Below are positions 1 to 10,077 of a stretch of DNA of 64,000 nucleotides, piece by piece. Numbering within the stretch: position 1 is the first letter of the stretch; every line of letters starts with the position of its first letter. Origin of the DNA: Polaromonas sp. (lineage in GTDB: Bacteria; Pseudomonadota; Gammaproteobacteria; Burkholderiales; Burkholderiaceae_C); contig JAIPCZ010000004.1 in NCBI GenBank assembly GCA_021737975.1, positions 39,102-103,101 of the forward strand, written 5' to 3'. Both the position numbers and the translations under genes were made by a program. The notes beneath the pieces were generated by a model, which saw only the letters and a program-made list of their open reading frames with translations, made no database searches and was not told the DNA's origin.

Positions 1-736
1 GCGCAACACCGACAACAACCTGATTGTTGCCGCCTCGACCGCAACCTCGACGCGCCTGGGTCAAAATGCCTACCCCGGCAACACCATGGACCAGGTCAAG
101 TGGCTGGCCTCGGTGGGTGCTGACTACGGCATGGTGGCCGTGGCAGCCGATTCGCCATACAACACCTTGCCCCAGCTGATGGCCAAGGTCAAGTCGGACC
201 CGACCGCCATCTCCTTCGCCGGCGGCTCTGCCGTGGGTGGCTGGGATCACCTGAAGATCCTCATTGCCGCGCGCAAGTCGGGCATCACCAATGTGCGCTC
301 GGTCAAGTACGTCGCCTTTGACGGTGGTGGCGAAGCCGTCACACAATTGCTGGCGGGCAAGATTCAGGCTTTCACCGGTGACATCTCCGAAGCCAAGGGT
401 TTTGTCGATGCCGGCAAAATCAAGGTGCTGGCCGTGCTGGCCCCTGAGCGCCTGAGCGGTGACTTCGCCAAGTTCCCGACCGCCAAGGAGCAGGGTCTGG
501 ACGCCGTGGGTGCCAACTGGCGCGGTTTTTATGTGCCCGGTGGCATGAGCCAGGATGCCTATAACTTCTGGGTCAAGGCAGTCGGCACGGTGTATGACTC
601 CGCCGAGTGGAAAGCCGTCATGGCCAAAAACGGCATGGCGCCGCTGAACCTGCGCGGCGACGCTTTTCAGAAGTACGTAAAAGAGTCGGTGAACGAAATC
701 AACGCGCTGTCAAAAGAAATCGGCATCGTCAAGTAA
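1..736 (+). CDS. tctC: Tripartite tricarboxylate transporter substrate-binding protein (TctC/Bug family), 5' truncated by window edge
   Basis: Frame open to window start; translation typical of Bug/TctC periplasmic proteins; followed by tctB and tctA. Confidence 0.85.
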   Translation, partial: RNTDNNLIVAASTATSTRLGQNAYPGNTMDQVKWLASVGADYGMVAVAADSPYNTLPQLMAKVKSDPTAISFAGGSAVGGWDHLKILIAARKSGITNVRSVKYVAFDGGGEAVTQLLAGKIQAFTGDISEAKGFVDAGKIKVLAVLAPERLSGDFAKFPTAKEQGLDAVGANWRGFYVPGGMSQDAYNFWVKAVGTVYDSAEWKAVMAKNGMAPLNLRGDAFQKYVKESVNEINALSKEIGIVK

Positions 737-752
737 GCCCTGGCGCCACCGC

Positions 753-788
753 AAGACCTGTCGATCGAATGCGTCGGCAGGTCTTTCT
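753..788 (+). terminator. Stem-loop with T-rich tail between tctC and tctB
   Basis: AAGACCTGTCGA...TCGGCAGGTCTT (12-bp stem with one G.T pair) followed by TCTTT. Confidence 0.6.
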
Positions 789-833
789 TTATCCCGGGAC
801 CTGCATGTCCCTTTTTATTGACCGGATCCTGCC

Positions 834-1268
834 ATGAAGAGCGACCGTATCTTTGCCATCATTGTGCTTGCTGCCTCCCTGGGGATGCTGTGGGCCGCCA
901 CACAGATTGAGGAAAGTTTCATCCAGGACCCCCTGGGCCCGAAGGCATTTCCCATGCTGATTGCGGTGCTCATGGCCGTGTCGGCCGTGGTCATGTTTTT
1001 CAAGCCCGATGCCGACCCGCACTGGCCGGGCTTTTACAAAACGCTGGAGCTGTTTGCCACCACGGGTGTGTTGATCGCCTACGCCCAGATCCTGCCGATT
1101 GCCGGTTTTGTGCTTGCCACCACCTGCGCGTCGGCATTTTTGACCTGGCGCCTGGGCGGTAATGCGCGCCAGTCTGCCGTCGGCGGCATTTGCACGGCGG
1201 TGGGTATTTTTGTGCTGTTTCAGTACGCCTTGGGCGTCAACATGGCCAAGGGCCCCTGGGGCTTCTAA
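834..1268 (+). CDS. tctB: Tripartite tricarboxylate transporter TctB family small membrane subunit
   Basis: Four hydrophobic segments, 144 aa, between tctC and tctA. Confidence 0.85.
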   Translation: MKSDRIFAIIVLAASLGMLWAATQIEESFIQDPLGPKAFPMLIAVLMAVSAVVMFFKPDADPHWPGFYKTLELFATTGVLIAYAQILPIAGFVLATTCASAFLTWRLGGNARQSAVGGICTAVGIFVLFQYALGVNMAKGPWGF

Positions 1269-1287
1269 GCTCCCAAAGGACTAAAAA

Positions 1288-2829
1288 ATGGATTCTTTAC
1301 AAGCTTTGGCGCATGGTTTTTCTGTCGCCATGACCTGGCAAAACATTGGCCTGGCGCTGATGGGTTGTTTCCTGGGCACCATCATCGGCGCGCTGCCCGG
1401 CCTCGGGCCCTCCAATGGTGTCGCCATCATGATCCCGGTGGTTTTCAGCATGGGTCTGTCACCCACGCCGGCGCTCATCCTGCTCACCAGCGTTTATTAC
1501 GGTGCCATGTACGGTGGCCGTATTTCCTCCATCCTGCTCAACATCCCCGGCGATGAGCCCGCGCTGATGACCACCCTGGACGGCTACCCGATGGCGCGCC
1601 AGGGACACGCCGGTGAAGCCCTGGCAATTTCCGGCATTGCGTCGTTTGTGGGGGCATTTTTTGCCACGATTGGCCTGGTTGTGCTGGCACCGCAGCTGGT
1701 TGAGGTGGCCCTGCTGTTCGGCCCGGCCGAGTACTTTGCCATGTTCACGCTGGCCTTTGCCACCCTGGGCGGTGTCACCAGCGCCAACCAGGCCAAGGCC
1801 GGCTTTGCCACCTGCCTGGGCCTGTCGCTGGCGTTTGTGGGTGTGGACGGCCAGACCGGGGTGCCGCGCTTTCCCTTTGGCAATGTGCACTTTTAGGACG
1901 GCATTGACTTTCTGGTGGCCATTGTGGGCATGTTCGCGCTGTCTGAAATCTTTGTTTTTATCGAAGAACGCCACAAGGTGGGCAGCCACACCACCGCCAA
2001 AATGCCTGAGGTGGGCCGGGTGATCCCGCCCTGGTCGATGATCAAACAAACCAGTGGCGCCATGGGACGCGGCACCATCCTTGGCTTCATTGCCGGTGTC
2101 TTGCCGGGGGCCGGTGCCTCGTTGGGATCGTTCCTGGCCTACACGGTCGAGAAGAAGGTGGCCGGCAAGAACGGGCGCTTTGGCAAGGGTGACCCGCGCG
2201 GTGTCGCCGCACCTGAAGCCGGCAACAACGCCGCTGCCGGCGGTGCGCTGGTGCCCATGCTGGCCCTTGGTGTGCCGGGCTCCGGCACCACGGCCGTGCT
2301 GCTGGCGATGTTGCTGGCCATGGACATTACCCCGGGTCCGCTCTTGTTCGCCCAAAACCCGGATGTGGTCTGGGGCCTGATTGCCGCCCTCTTTATCGGC
2401 AACTTCATGCTGCTGGCGCTGAACCTGCCGATGGTGGGCATGTTTACCAAGGTCCTGAAGATTCCATCGATGTACCTCATGCCGGCTGTGACGATGATCT
2501 CGTTTGTGGGCATTTACGGCATCACCAACTCCACTTTTGACCTGATGCTGATGATTGCGTTTGGTGTCCTCGGTTGGATATTGCGCAAGTTCGAGATCCC
2601 CATGGTACCGGTGATTCTGGGCATTTTGCTCGGTGAGCTGATGGAGAAGAACCTGCGCCGTGCCCTGACCATCTCGGACGGTGACTACGCCATTCTGTAT
2701 GGCTCCCCGCTGGCGGTCGGATTTTTGCTGGTGGCCGTGATCGGTTTTATTGTTCCGGTGTTCCTGCGCAAGTTCGTCAAGCCGAAAAAACTGGTCGAAG
2801 ACGCCATCACCGAAGGCACGCCCGACTGA
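1288..2829 (+). pseudogene. tctA: Tripartite tricarboxylate transporter TctA large permease, interrupted by in-frame TAG at 1894-1896
   Basis: ORFs 1288-1896 and 1915-2829 share a frame and together give a continuous TctA (GALPGLGPSNGVA... / ...GVLPGAGASLGSFLAY...); codon 203 is TAG. Confidence 0.85.
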
Positions 2830-2888
2830 AGTTAGCGCCCTGCATCGTGCGGGGCGCCGCAAACTGGTGTTAGATTCAGGCGAATGAA

Positions 2889-2913
2889 CTCGGTCGGGTG
2901 ACCGGGTTTTCTC
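2889..2913 (+). terminator. Possible rho-independent terminator after tctA
   Basis: CTCGGTC-GGGT-GACCGGG stem followed by TTTTCTCTTT. Confidence 0.5.
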
Positions 2914-2930
2914 TTTGATTGGCACCTTCG

Positions 2931-3776
2931 ATGACGTCTCCATCCCACTCCCCGCTGGGCAAGCCCGCCGTCTATGCGGACCAGTACGACGCTTCCCTGC
3001 TTTTCCCGATCGCCCGTGCACCGCAACGCGCAGAACTCGGTCTTGGCGCCCACCTGCCATTTCTCGGTGCCGACCTGTGGACCGCCTTCGAGCTGAGCTG
3101 GCTCAACGCGCGCGGCAAACCGCAGGTGGCGCTGGCGCACATCACGGTGCCCTGCGAGTCGGTCAACCTCATCGAGAGCAAATCACTCAAGCTGTACCTG
3201 GGCAGTTTCAACAACACCCGCTTTACGGATGCAGCCGAGGTATTGGCACGACTGCGCGCCGATCTGACCGAGCTCGCCTGGCGCGGCGACGTGGTGCAGT
3301 CCAGCGTCGGCGTCAAACTGGTGCCGGCCGACTTGTTTGACCGCGAACCGATCGAAGAACTCGACGGCCTGAGCCTTGACCGGCTGGACCTGGACTGCGA
3401 CCGCTACACGCCAGCTCCGGACTTGCTTCATTCAGCCACCGGCGAGGCCCCGGTGTCCGAGGTGCTCACCAGCAACTTGCTGCGCAGCAACTGCCCGGTG
3501 ACCGGCCAGCCCGACTGGGGCAGCGTTCAGATCAGCTACTTCGGTCCGCAGATTGACCAGGCCGGACTGTTGCGCTACATCGTCAGTTTTCGCCAGCACC
3601 AGGGCTTTCATGAGCATTGTGTCGAGCGCATGTTCATGGACCTCCAAGCCCGTTGCCAGCCGCACAAGCTGGCCGTCTATGCCCGCTACACCCGCCGCGG
3701 CGGCCTCGACATCAATCCGTTTCGCACCAGCCACCCGCAAGCCCTGCCCCCCAACCGCCGCAATGCACGGCAGTAG
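2931..3776 (+). CDS. queF: NADPH-dependent 7-cyano-7-deazaguanine reductase (QueF)
   Basis: Motifs [17 protein letters not shown] and [17 protein letters not shown]; start chosen at [10 protein letters not shown]. Confidence 0.93.
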   Translation: MTSPSHSPLGKPAVYADQYDASLLFPIARAPQRAELGLGAHLPFLGADLWTAFELSWLNARGKPQVALAHITVPCESVNLIESKSLKLYLGSFNNTRFTDAAEVLARLRADLTELAWRGDVVQSSVGVKLVPADLFDREPIEELDGLSLDRLDLDCDRYTPAPDLLHSATGEAPVSEVLTSNLLRSNCPVTGQPDWGSVQISYFGPQIDQAGLLRYIVSFRQHQGFHEHCVERMFMDLQARCQPHKLAVYARYTRRGGLDINPFRTSHPQALPPNRRNARQ

Positions 3777-3844
3777 CCAAGCCCCGGTTGTCACGGCAAT
3801 AATGCAGACTTTCAGGCAATCTTGAGACAACATCGGGTGGCAAC

Positions 3845-6079
3845 ATGAAAAGTACCGGATTTCTAAGGCTTCATGCGCTTCGCATCGGTCTGGGTTTTGC
3901 CATTGTGGTGCTGATGCTGCTCAACGCTGCGGGCGTGATACCGCTTGGTTTTGCGCAACGGCTTGAGACCTATGCCTATGACCAGCGCCTGCAATGGACC
4001 ATGCCCGGCACGGTGGACCCGCGCATTGTGATCGTGGACATTGACGAGCGCAGTCTGCTGCAACAAGGCCACTGGCCATGGCCGCGCCACGAGATCGCCC
4101 AAATGATCGATATTTTGTTCGACAAATACCAGATCGATGTGCTGGGTTTTGACGTGTTGTTTGCCGAGCCGGACCGCAGCTCGGGCCTGAGCCAGCTCGA
4201 GCAGCTCGAACGCGCCGATTTGAAGGACAACCCCGCCTTCAGGCAAGCGCTGGATCGCCTGCGCCCAAGCCTGCGTTATGACCAGATTCTTGCCGACAGC
4301 CTCAAAAACCGGCGCATTGCCCTGGGTTATTACTTCCGCCATGATGGGCAAGTCGAAAGCCGCGTGGGCAGCCTGCCCGCTCCCGCGCTGGCGGCCGGCA
4401 GCTTTGATGCGCAACAAGTGTGGGGGGCACAGGCCAGCGGGTACGCCGCCAACCTCCCGGTCTTGCAGCAGGCCGCCGCCAGCGCGGGCTTTTTCAATTC
4501 CAGCCCGCTGGTGGACGGCGACGGCGTGTTGCGGCGTATTTCCTTGCTGCAAATGCTCGACGGACAACTGTATGAGACGCTGAGCCTGGCCGTCACGCGG
4601 CTGGCCATGCAGGGGCCCGAGCTTGCGCTCAACTATGCCGACGGCGACAACAGCGCAGTGGCCCTGGAATCCCTGCAACTGGGCAACCGGCGCATTGCGG
4701 TCGATGACGACGTGGCGGCGCTGGCGCCTTACCGCGGCAAACAGGGCAGCTTCCCCTATGTGTCCGCCATTGACGTGTTTCAGGGGAAAGTGGCGCCCGA
4801 AGTCCTGCTCGGCGCCATCGTTCTGGTGGGGACCACCGCACCCGGTTTGCTCGATTTGCGCTCCGTGCCGATGCAGGAGTCCTATGCCGGTGTCGAGGTT
4901 CACGCCAACATGATTGCCGGCATACTCGACGGCAACATCAAGGAGCGCCCGGCCTACGTGATGGGACTGAATCTGGTGTTCATCTTGCTCATGGGCGGTT
5001 TTTTGGCCCTTTCCTTGCCCGCCCTGAGCCCATTGGCAGCGACGGTTCTGACCGCCGCCACCACCCTGGCCATGCTGGCAGGCAACCTGTATTTCTGGCA
5101 GGTCCAGAACATGATTCTGCCGCTGGCCTCCGGCCTGGTCCTGATCAGCGCCCTGTTCATCTTCAACATGTCCTATGGCTATTTTGTCGACGCGCGCAGC
5201 AAACGCATGCTGGCAAACCTGTTTGGCCAGTATGTGCCGCCTGAATTGGTCGATGAAATGGCCAAAGACCCGGGCGCCTACAGCCTGGAGGGCAGCAACC
5301 GCGACATGACCGTGCTGTTCTCGGACGTGCGCGGCTTCACCACCATCTCCGAGGGGCTCGACCCCAGGCAGCTGACCCAGCTCATGAACGAGTTCCTGAC
5401 GCCGATGACCCACGTGATCCACCATCACCGCGGCACCATCGACAAGTACATGGGCGATGCCATCATGGCGTTCTGGGGCGCGCCGGTGCCCGACCCCGAC
5501 CACGCGCGCAACGCCCTGCTGGCGGCCATGGAGATGGTCACCAAGCTGGACGCCATGCAGGAGCATTTCAAGTCGAGGGGCTGGCCACCGATCAAGGTCG
5601 GTGTGGGCCTCAACACCGGCGACATGACGGTGGGCAACATGGGCTCGGAATTTCGCTTGGCCTACACCATCATGGGCGACGCCGTGAACCTGGGCTCCAG
5701 GCTGGAGAGCCTGACCAAAAACTATGGCGTCGACATCATGGTGAGTGAATTCACCAGCGCCCGCGTGCCCGACTTCGCCTTCCGCGAGCTGGATTGCGTC
5801 AGGGTCAAGGGCAAGGACAAACCTGTCAAGATCTATGAGCCCATGGGGCCGGAGCGGGACCTCAAGCCCGCCGAACGTGAAGAGCTGGCGCTTTACAACG
5901 AGGCCCTCCGGCTGTACCGTTCGCAACAATGGGGGCCAGCCGGAGAAGCATTTGCCCACTTGCAACAGTTGGCACCCATGCGCAAGCTTTACCCCATGTA
6001 CCTCGAGCGTATCGACCATTTTGGACAACAGCCCCCGCCACCGGACTGGGATGGCACCTACACTTTTTTGACAAAATAG
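3845..6079 (+). CDS. CHASE2 domain plus class III adenylate/guanylate cyclase
   Basis: Extracytoplasmic CHASE2-like region, TM segments, cyclase motifs LFSDVRGFTTISE, DKYMGDAIMAFWGAP, YTIMGDAVNLGSRLE. Confidence 0.9.
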   Translation: MKSTGFLRLHALRIGLGFAIVVLMLLNAAGVIPLGFAQRLETYAYDQRLQWTMPGTVDPRIVIVDIDERSLLQQGHWPWPRHEIAQMIDILFDKYQIDVLGFDVLFAEPDRSSGLSQLEQLERADLKDNPAFRQALDRLRPSLRYDQILADSLKNRRIALGYYFRHDGQVESRVGSLPAPALAAGSFDAQQVWGAQASGYAANLPVLQQAAASAGFFNSSPLVDGDGVLRRISLLQMLDGQLYETLSLAVTRLAMQGPELALNYADGDNSAVALESLQLGNRRIAVDDDVAALAPYRGKQGSFPYVSAIDVFQGKVAPEVLLGAIVLVGTTAPGLLDLRSVPMQESYAGVEVHANMIAGILDGNIKERPAYVMGLNLVFILLMGGFLALSLPALSPLAATVLTAATTLAMLAGNLYFWQVQNMILPLASGLVLISALFIFNMSYGYFVDARSKRMLANLFGQYVPPELVDEMAKDPGAYSLEGSNRDMTVLFSDVRGFTTISEGLDPRQLTQLMNEFLTPMTHVIHHHRGTIDKYMGDAIMAFWGAPVPDPDHARNALLAAMEMVTKLDAMQEHFKSRGWPPIKVGVGLNTGDMTVGNMGSEFRLAYTIMGDAVNLGSRLESLTKNYGVDIMVSEFTSARVPDFAFRELDCVRVKGKDKPVKIYEPMGPERDLKPAEREELALYNEALRLYRSQQWGPAGEAFAHLQQLAPMRKLYPMYLERIDHFGQQPPPPDWDGTYTFLTK

Positions 6080-6083
6080 CGCC

Positions 6084-7724
6084 ATGACAAGCATTTCAAA
6101 AAGTACCGACCTGAACACGGTCGAGGGTTTGCTCGGGCGGCTGGAGCAGCTCAACGACATTGGCGCCGCGCTGTCCAAGGAGCGCGACATCACGCGCCTG
6201 CTTGAATACATTTTGCTGGCCGCCAAAGGCATCACCCGCGCCGACGGCGGTACCATCTACAGCAAAGTCGTGGGCGCCAACAGCCTGCGCTTCGAGATCC
6301 TGCGCACCGATTCGCTGAACATCGCGATGGGTGGCAGCGCCAGCCAGCCAATCAATTTTCCGGACTTGCCGCTGGTCAACGCCGGCGGGGAGCCCAACGA
6401 CTCGCTGGTGGCGGCCTACGCGGCCATTCACGCTGTCACCGTCAACATCGAAGACGCTTACAGCGAGCCCAATTTTGACTTTTCGGGCACCCGCAGGTTT
6501 GACCAAAACACAGGCTACCGCTCGCAGTCCTTCCTGACGGTGCCGATGTGCAACCAGGATGGTGATGTGATTGGCGTGCTGCAATTGCTCAACGCCCTCA
6601 AACCCGGCAGCGCCGAGGTCACCACGTTTTCCAAGGCCGACCAGCAACTGGTCGAGTCGCTGGCGTCCCAGGCCGCCATTGCACTGAGCAACCGGCTGCT
6701 GATGAATCAGCTGGAAGACCTGTTCGAGTCGTTCATTGACATGATCAACATGGCCATTGACGAAAAATCGCCCTACACCGGGGGCCACTGCCAGCGCGTG
6801 CCTGCCCTGACCATGATGCTGGCCGAAGCCACGGCACAGCACCAGGAGGGCCCGCTGGCTGGTTTTTCCATGACAGAGCTGGACCGCTACGAACTCAAGA
6901 TTGCCGGCCTGCTGCATGACTGCGGCAAAATCACCACGCCGGTGCACGTGGTGGACAAGGGCACCAAGCTGCAGACCCTGTTTGACCGGATCGCGCTGAT
7001 TGACACCCGTTTCGAGGTGCTCAAGCGCGATGCCGAGATCGAGGCGCTGCGCCGTCAACTGGCGCTGCGCCCCTGTGTTGATGAAGCCGCCGAGCGCGCG
7101 GCCATGACCAGTCTGCACAAGCAACTCGGCACGCTTGACGACGAGCGCAGCTTTTTGCGCGCGACCAATTCGGGCGGCGAATTCATGAGTGATGCCGATG
7201 TGGCGCGTGTGCGCCACATCGGCATCCATTACCAGTGGCGCAACCCGGATGGCCTGCAAACCAATTTTTTGTCGGCCGATGAACTCGACAACCTCAGCAT
7301 CCGCAAAGGCACGCTGACACTGGCCGAGCGCGACACCATCAATTACCACATCGTGGCCACCATCAAGATGCTGGAGAAATTGCCCTGGCCAAAACACCTG
7401 CAAAACGTGCCCGAGTTTGCGGGAGGCCACCATGAACGCATGGACGGCAAGGGCTACCCCAAGGGGCTCACGCGCGAGCAAATGTCGGTGCAGGCGCGCA
7501 TCATGGGGATCGCCGACATTTTCGAAGCGCTGACCGCCTCGGACCGTCCCTACAAGCTGGGAATGAAGCTTTCGCAAGCCATCAGCATCATGGTCAAAAT
7601 GAAAGATGAGGGGCATATTGACGCCGATCTGTTTGATGTCTTCATCAAACAAGGGATTTACCTGCGCTACGCCCAGGAGTTCATTGACCCGAATCAGATT
7701 GACGAGGTCCGCCTGGTCCTCTGA
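6084..7724 (+). CDS. GAF domain plus HD-GYP phosphodiesterase
   Basis: N-terminal GAF-like region; HDCGK and HHERMDGKGYPKGL motifs. Confidence 0.88.
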   Translation: MTSISKSTDLNTVEGLLGRLEQLNDIGAALSKERDITRLLEYILLAAKGITRADGGTIYSKVVGANSLRFEILRTDSLNIAMGGSASQPINFPDLPLVNAGGEPNDSLVAAYAAIHAVTVNIEDAYSEPNFDFSGTRRFDQNTGYRSQSFLTVPMCNQDGDVIGVLQLLNALKPGSAEVTTFSKADQQLVESLASQAAIALSNRLLMNQLEDLFESFIDMINMAIDEKSPYTGGHCQRVPALTMMLAEATAQHQEGPLAGFSMTELDRYELKIAGLLHDCGKITTPVHVVDKGTKLQTLFDRIALIDTRFEVLKRDAEIEALRRQLALRPCVDEAAERAAMTSLHKQLGTLDDERSFLRATNSGGEFMSDADVARVRHIGIHYQWRNPDGLQTNFLSADELDNLSIRKGTLTLAERDTINYHIVATIKMLEKLPWPKHLQNVPEFAGGHHERMDGKGYPKGLTREQMSVQARIMGIADIFEALTASDRPYKLGMKLSQAISIMVKMKDEGHIDADLFDVFIKQGIYLRYAQEFIDPNQIDEVRLVL

Positions 7725-7817
7725 AAATCAGCTTTTTCCAGGACAGCCTGGCCATTGCTGGCGCCTCTCTGCGGCTGCCGCGCCAGGGCCGGGTGGCGCA
7801 CCACGGATAATTCACAC

Positions 7818-8846
7818 ATGCCAACGCCATCTGCCCTAGCCCCCCGTCTCTCGCCGCGAGCCATTGGCATGGCCGCTGCGGCGATCACCGTGCTGATCTG
7901 GACATCGTTCATTTTGATCGCCCGCGCCTCTGCTGACCCGGCGCGCGGCGGCCAGCTGACACCACTGGACATGGCGTACTGCCGCATCGTCGGCGCAGCG
8001 CTGATACTGCTGCCCTGGGGCGCTTACCTGGTGCGCCGGGACCGGGCCGGCGGCACGGCAAGCGCCTCCTGGCTGGGGGTGTCGCCGCTGTCCAGGCGTG
8101 TCACGGTCGCCGTCGGCTTCTTTGGCGGCCTGCTTTACGCTTTGCTGGCCTACGGCGGCTTTGCCTACGCCCCGGCCTTGCACGCGTCGGTGCTGATGCC
8201 GGGCAGCTTGCCGCTGTGGACGGCACTGCTGGCGGCCTGGCTGCTGCGCGACCACATCACGCCCGGACGCGCCGTCGGGCTGGGACTGATTGTGCTGGGC
8301 GACCTGCTGGTGGGTGGCTTGAGCCTGTTGCGCGCTTTTGACGGTGGACAGGTCTGGCTGGGCGACCTCCTGTTCATGAGCGCGGCCCTGTGCTGGGCGA
8401 CTTACAGCGTGCTGGCACGGCACCACGGGCTTGACGCGGTGCGCGCCACCATCGCCGTCACCACCTTGGCCGCCGTCACCTATGTGCCGGTCTACAGCGT
8501 GCTGGCGCTCACGGGAATGGTGCAAGCCCACGTGTTTACCGCGCCGCTCAGGGAGATTTTGTTTCAGGCACTGTTCCAGGGCTGGGGGTCGGTGGTGATA
8601 TCGGGCATCACCTTCACACAGATGATCCGTTACTTTGGCCCGGTCCGCTCGACCATGATCACGGCGCTGGTGCCGGGCCTGTCGGCCATTGGCGCCGTTC
8701 TGGTATTGAACGAACCCCTGCACTGGAACCTGGTGGCCGGGCTCGTGCTGGTGACTTCAGGCATTTTGTTCGGGGTCCGGGCGACCCGTCTGACGGCCAG
8801 CCCAATGAAGGTGACTGCCAACTTTCAAACCGGCGTCAGCATCTGA
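7818..8846 (+). CDS. EamA/DMT family transporter
   Basis: About 10 hydrophobic segments; start chosen at MPTPSALAPRL. Confidence 0.8.
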   Translation: MPTPSALAPRLSPRAIGMAAAAITVLIWTSFILIARASADPARGGQLTPLDMAYCRIVGAALILLPWGAYLVRRDRAGGTASASWLGVSPLSRRVTVAVGFFGGLLYALLAYGGFAYAPALHASVLMPGSLPLWTALLAAWLLRDHITPGRAVGLGLIVLGDLLVGGLSLLRAFDGGQVWLGDLLFMSAALCWATYSVLARHHGLDAVRATIAVTTLAAVTYVPVYSVLALTGMVQAHVFTAPLREILFQALFQGWGSVVISGITFTQMIRYFGPVRSTMITALVPGLSAIGAVLVLNEPLHWNLVAGLVLVTSGILFGVRATRLTASPMKVTANFQTGVSI

Positions 8847-8869
8847 TGGACCCAAGACAAGGCAATCGC

Positions 8870-9583
8870 ATGAATTTGCTGGCCTTCGACACCAGCACCG
8901 ACATCCTGTTCATCGCCGTGCAAGGCGGTGCGGCGGACGCAGCCCGGCTGTGTCAGCACACGGCAGCTGGCGGCGCACAAACCTCTTCCCGTCTGATTCC
9001 CGAGATTCAGCGCCTCATGGCGCTGGCGCAGCTGCGACTGGAGGATCTGGATGCCATTGTGTTTGGCGCCGGCCCGGGCTCGTTCACCGGCTTGCGCACG
9101 GCCTGCTCGGTGGCCCAGGGACTGGCCTTCGGCGCTGACGTGCCGGTGCTGCCTGTCGACACCTTGCTGGCCTTGGCCGAAGAGGCGCGCTGGCAGTGCG
9201 CCGATGCGCAGTCCTTTGCAGTTACCGCCTTGCTCGACGCCCGCATGGACGAGCTGTACATGGCGGACTTTGTTTTTTCAGCGGGTGGCTGGACCCGGTG
9301 CAGCAGCGACCGCCTGATCAAGCCGGAAGACCTGGGCTGGAACGGGGTGAATCTGCTGGCCGGCAATGTGTTTGACGGCTACGGCGCGCGTTTACCCCCA
9401 CTGGCCGCACAGACCGCGGCCCTGCCCACCGCCACCGCGCTGTTGCGCCTGGCGCCCGCCCTGCTGGCCGCCGGGGCTGGCCTGTCGGCCGACAACGCGC
9501 TGCCCACCTACATCCGCGACAAGGTGGCGCAGACCACGCTTGAACGCAACGCCCGCAAGGCGCTGCTTGGGCTGGCGCCATGA
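8870..9583 (+). CDS. tsaB: tRNA threonylcarbamoyladenosine biosynthesis protein TsaB
   Basis: MNLLAFDTSTD..., GPGSFTGLRTACSVAQGLAFG; followed by rimI. Confidence 0.92.
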   Translation: MNLLAFDTSTDILFIAVQGGAADAARLCQHTAAGGAQTSSRLIPEIQRLMALAQLRLEDLDAIVFGAGPGSFTGLRTACSVAQGLAFGADVPVLPVDTLLALAEEARWQCADAQSFAVTALLDARMDELYMADFVFSAGGWTRCSSDRLIKPEDLGWNGVNLLAGNVFDGYGARLPPLAAQTAALPTATALLRLAPALLAAGAGLSADNALPTYIRDKVAQTTLERNARKALLGLAP

Positions 9584-10077
9584 GCCCGCCAGACGATGCG
9601 GTGCCGGTCCGTTTTGAGGCCATGACCGAAAGCCATCTGGATGCCGTCACCACAGTGGAGCAGCTGGCCCACCCGCATCCCTGGCAGAAACGCCACTTTG
9701 CCGACTGCCTGGCCAGTGCCTATGAAACCCAGCTGCTCATGGCAGGCGACACCCTGCTGGGTTACTTTGTTGCCATGAAGGGGGTTGACGAGGTGCACTT
9801 GCTCAACCTGGCCGTGGCGCCGGCTCACCAGCGCCAGGGCTGGGCCCGCCTCATGCTTGACGCGCTGGCCCTGTGGTCAACTGGCCAGGGCGCGCAATGG
9901 CTTTGGCTGGAGGCCCGCCACAGCAACACCCGCGCCATTCACATCTACAAGGCCCACGGCTTTCGCTCCGTCGGTCTGCGTCGCCAGTATTACCCGGCGG
10001 CGTCGGGCTCGCGTGAAGATGCGGTGGTCATGAGCCTGCAACTCAGGGCCCCACATGGTCAGGAGTCCGCGCCATGA
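9580..10077 (+). CDS. rimI: Ribosomal protein S18 alanine N-acetyltransferase RimI
   Basis: GNAT motifs, overlaps tsaB stop; NLAVAPAHQRQGWARLML. Confidence 0.88.
   Translation: MSPPDDAVPVRFEAMTESHLDAVTTVEQLAHPHPWQKRHFADCLASAYETQLLMAGDTLLGYFVAMKGVDEVHLLNLAVAPAHQRQGWARLMLDALALWSTGQGAQWLWLEARHSNTRAIHIYKAHGFRSVGLRRQYYPAASGSREDAVVMSLQLRAPHGQESAP

Noticed and set aside
2830-2930. preQ1 riboswitch upstream of queF
   Set aside because: No recognisable preQ1 aptamer consensus; the visible hairpin looks like a terminator for the tct operon.
1459-3060. 533-aa antisense ORF over tctA
   Set aside because: Low-complexity His/Gln/Arg-rich translation typical of antisense frames in GC-rich coding DNA; sense strand encodes a clear TctA.
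3863-6256. 797-aa antisense ORF opposite the CHASE2 cyclase
   Set aside because: Shadow ORF; the sense strand has recognisable cyclase motifs and the antisense shows no domain pattern.
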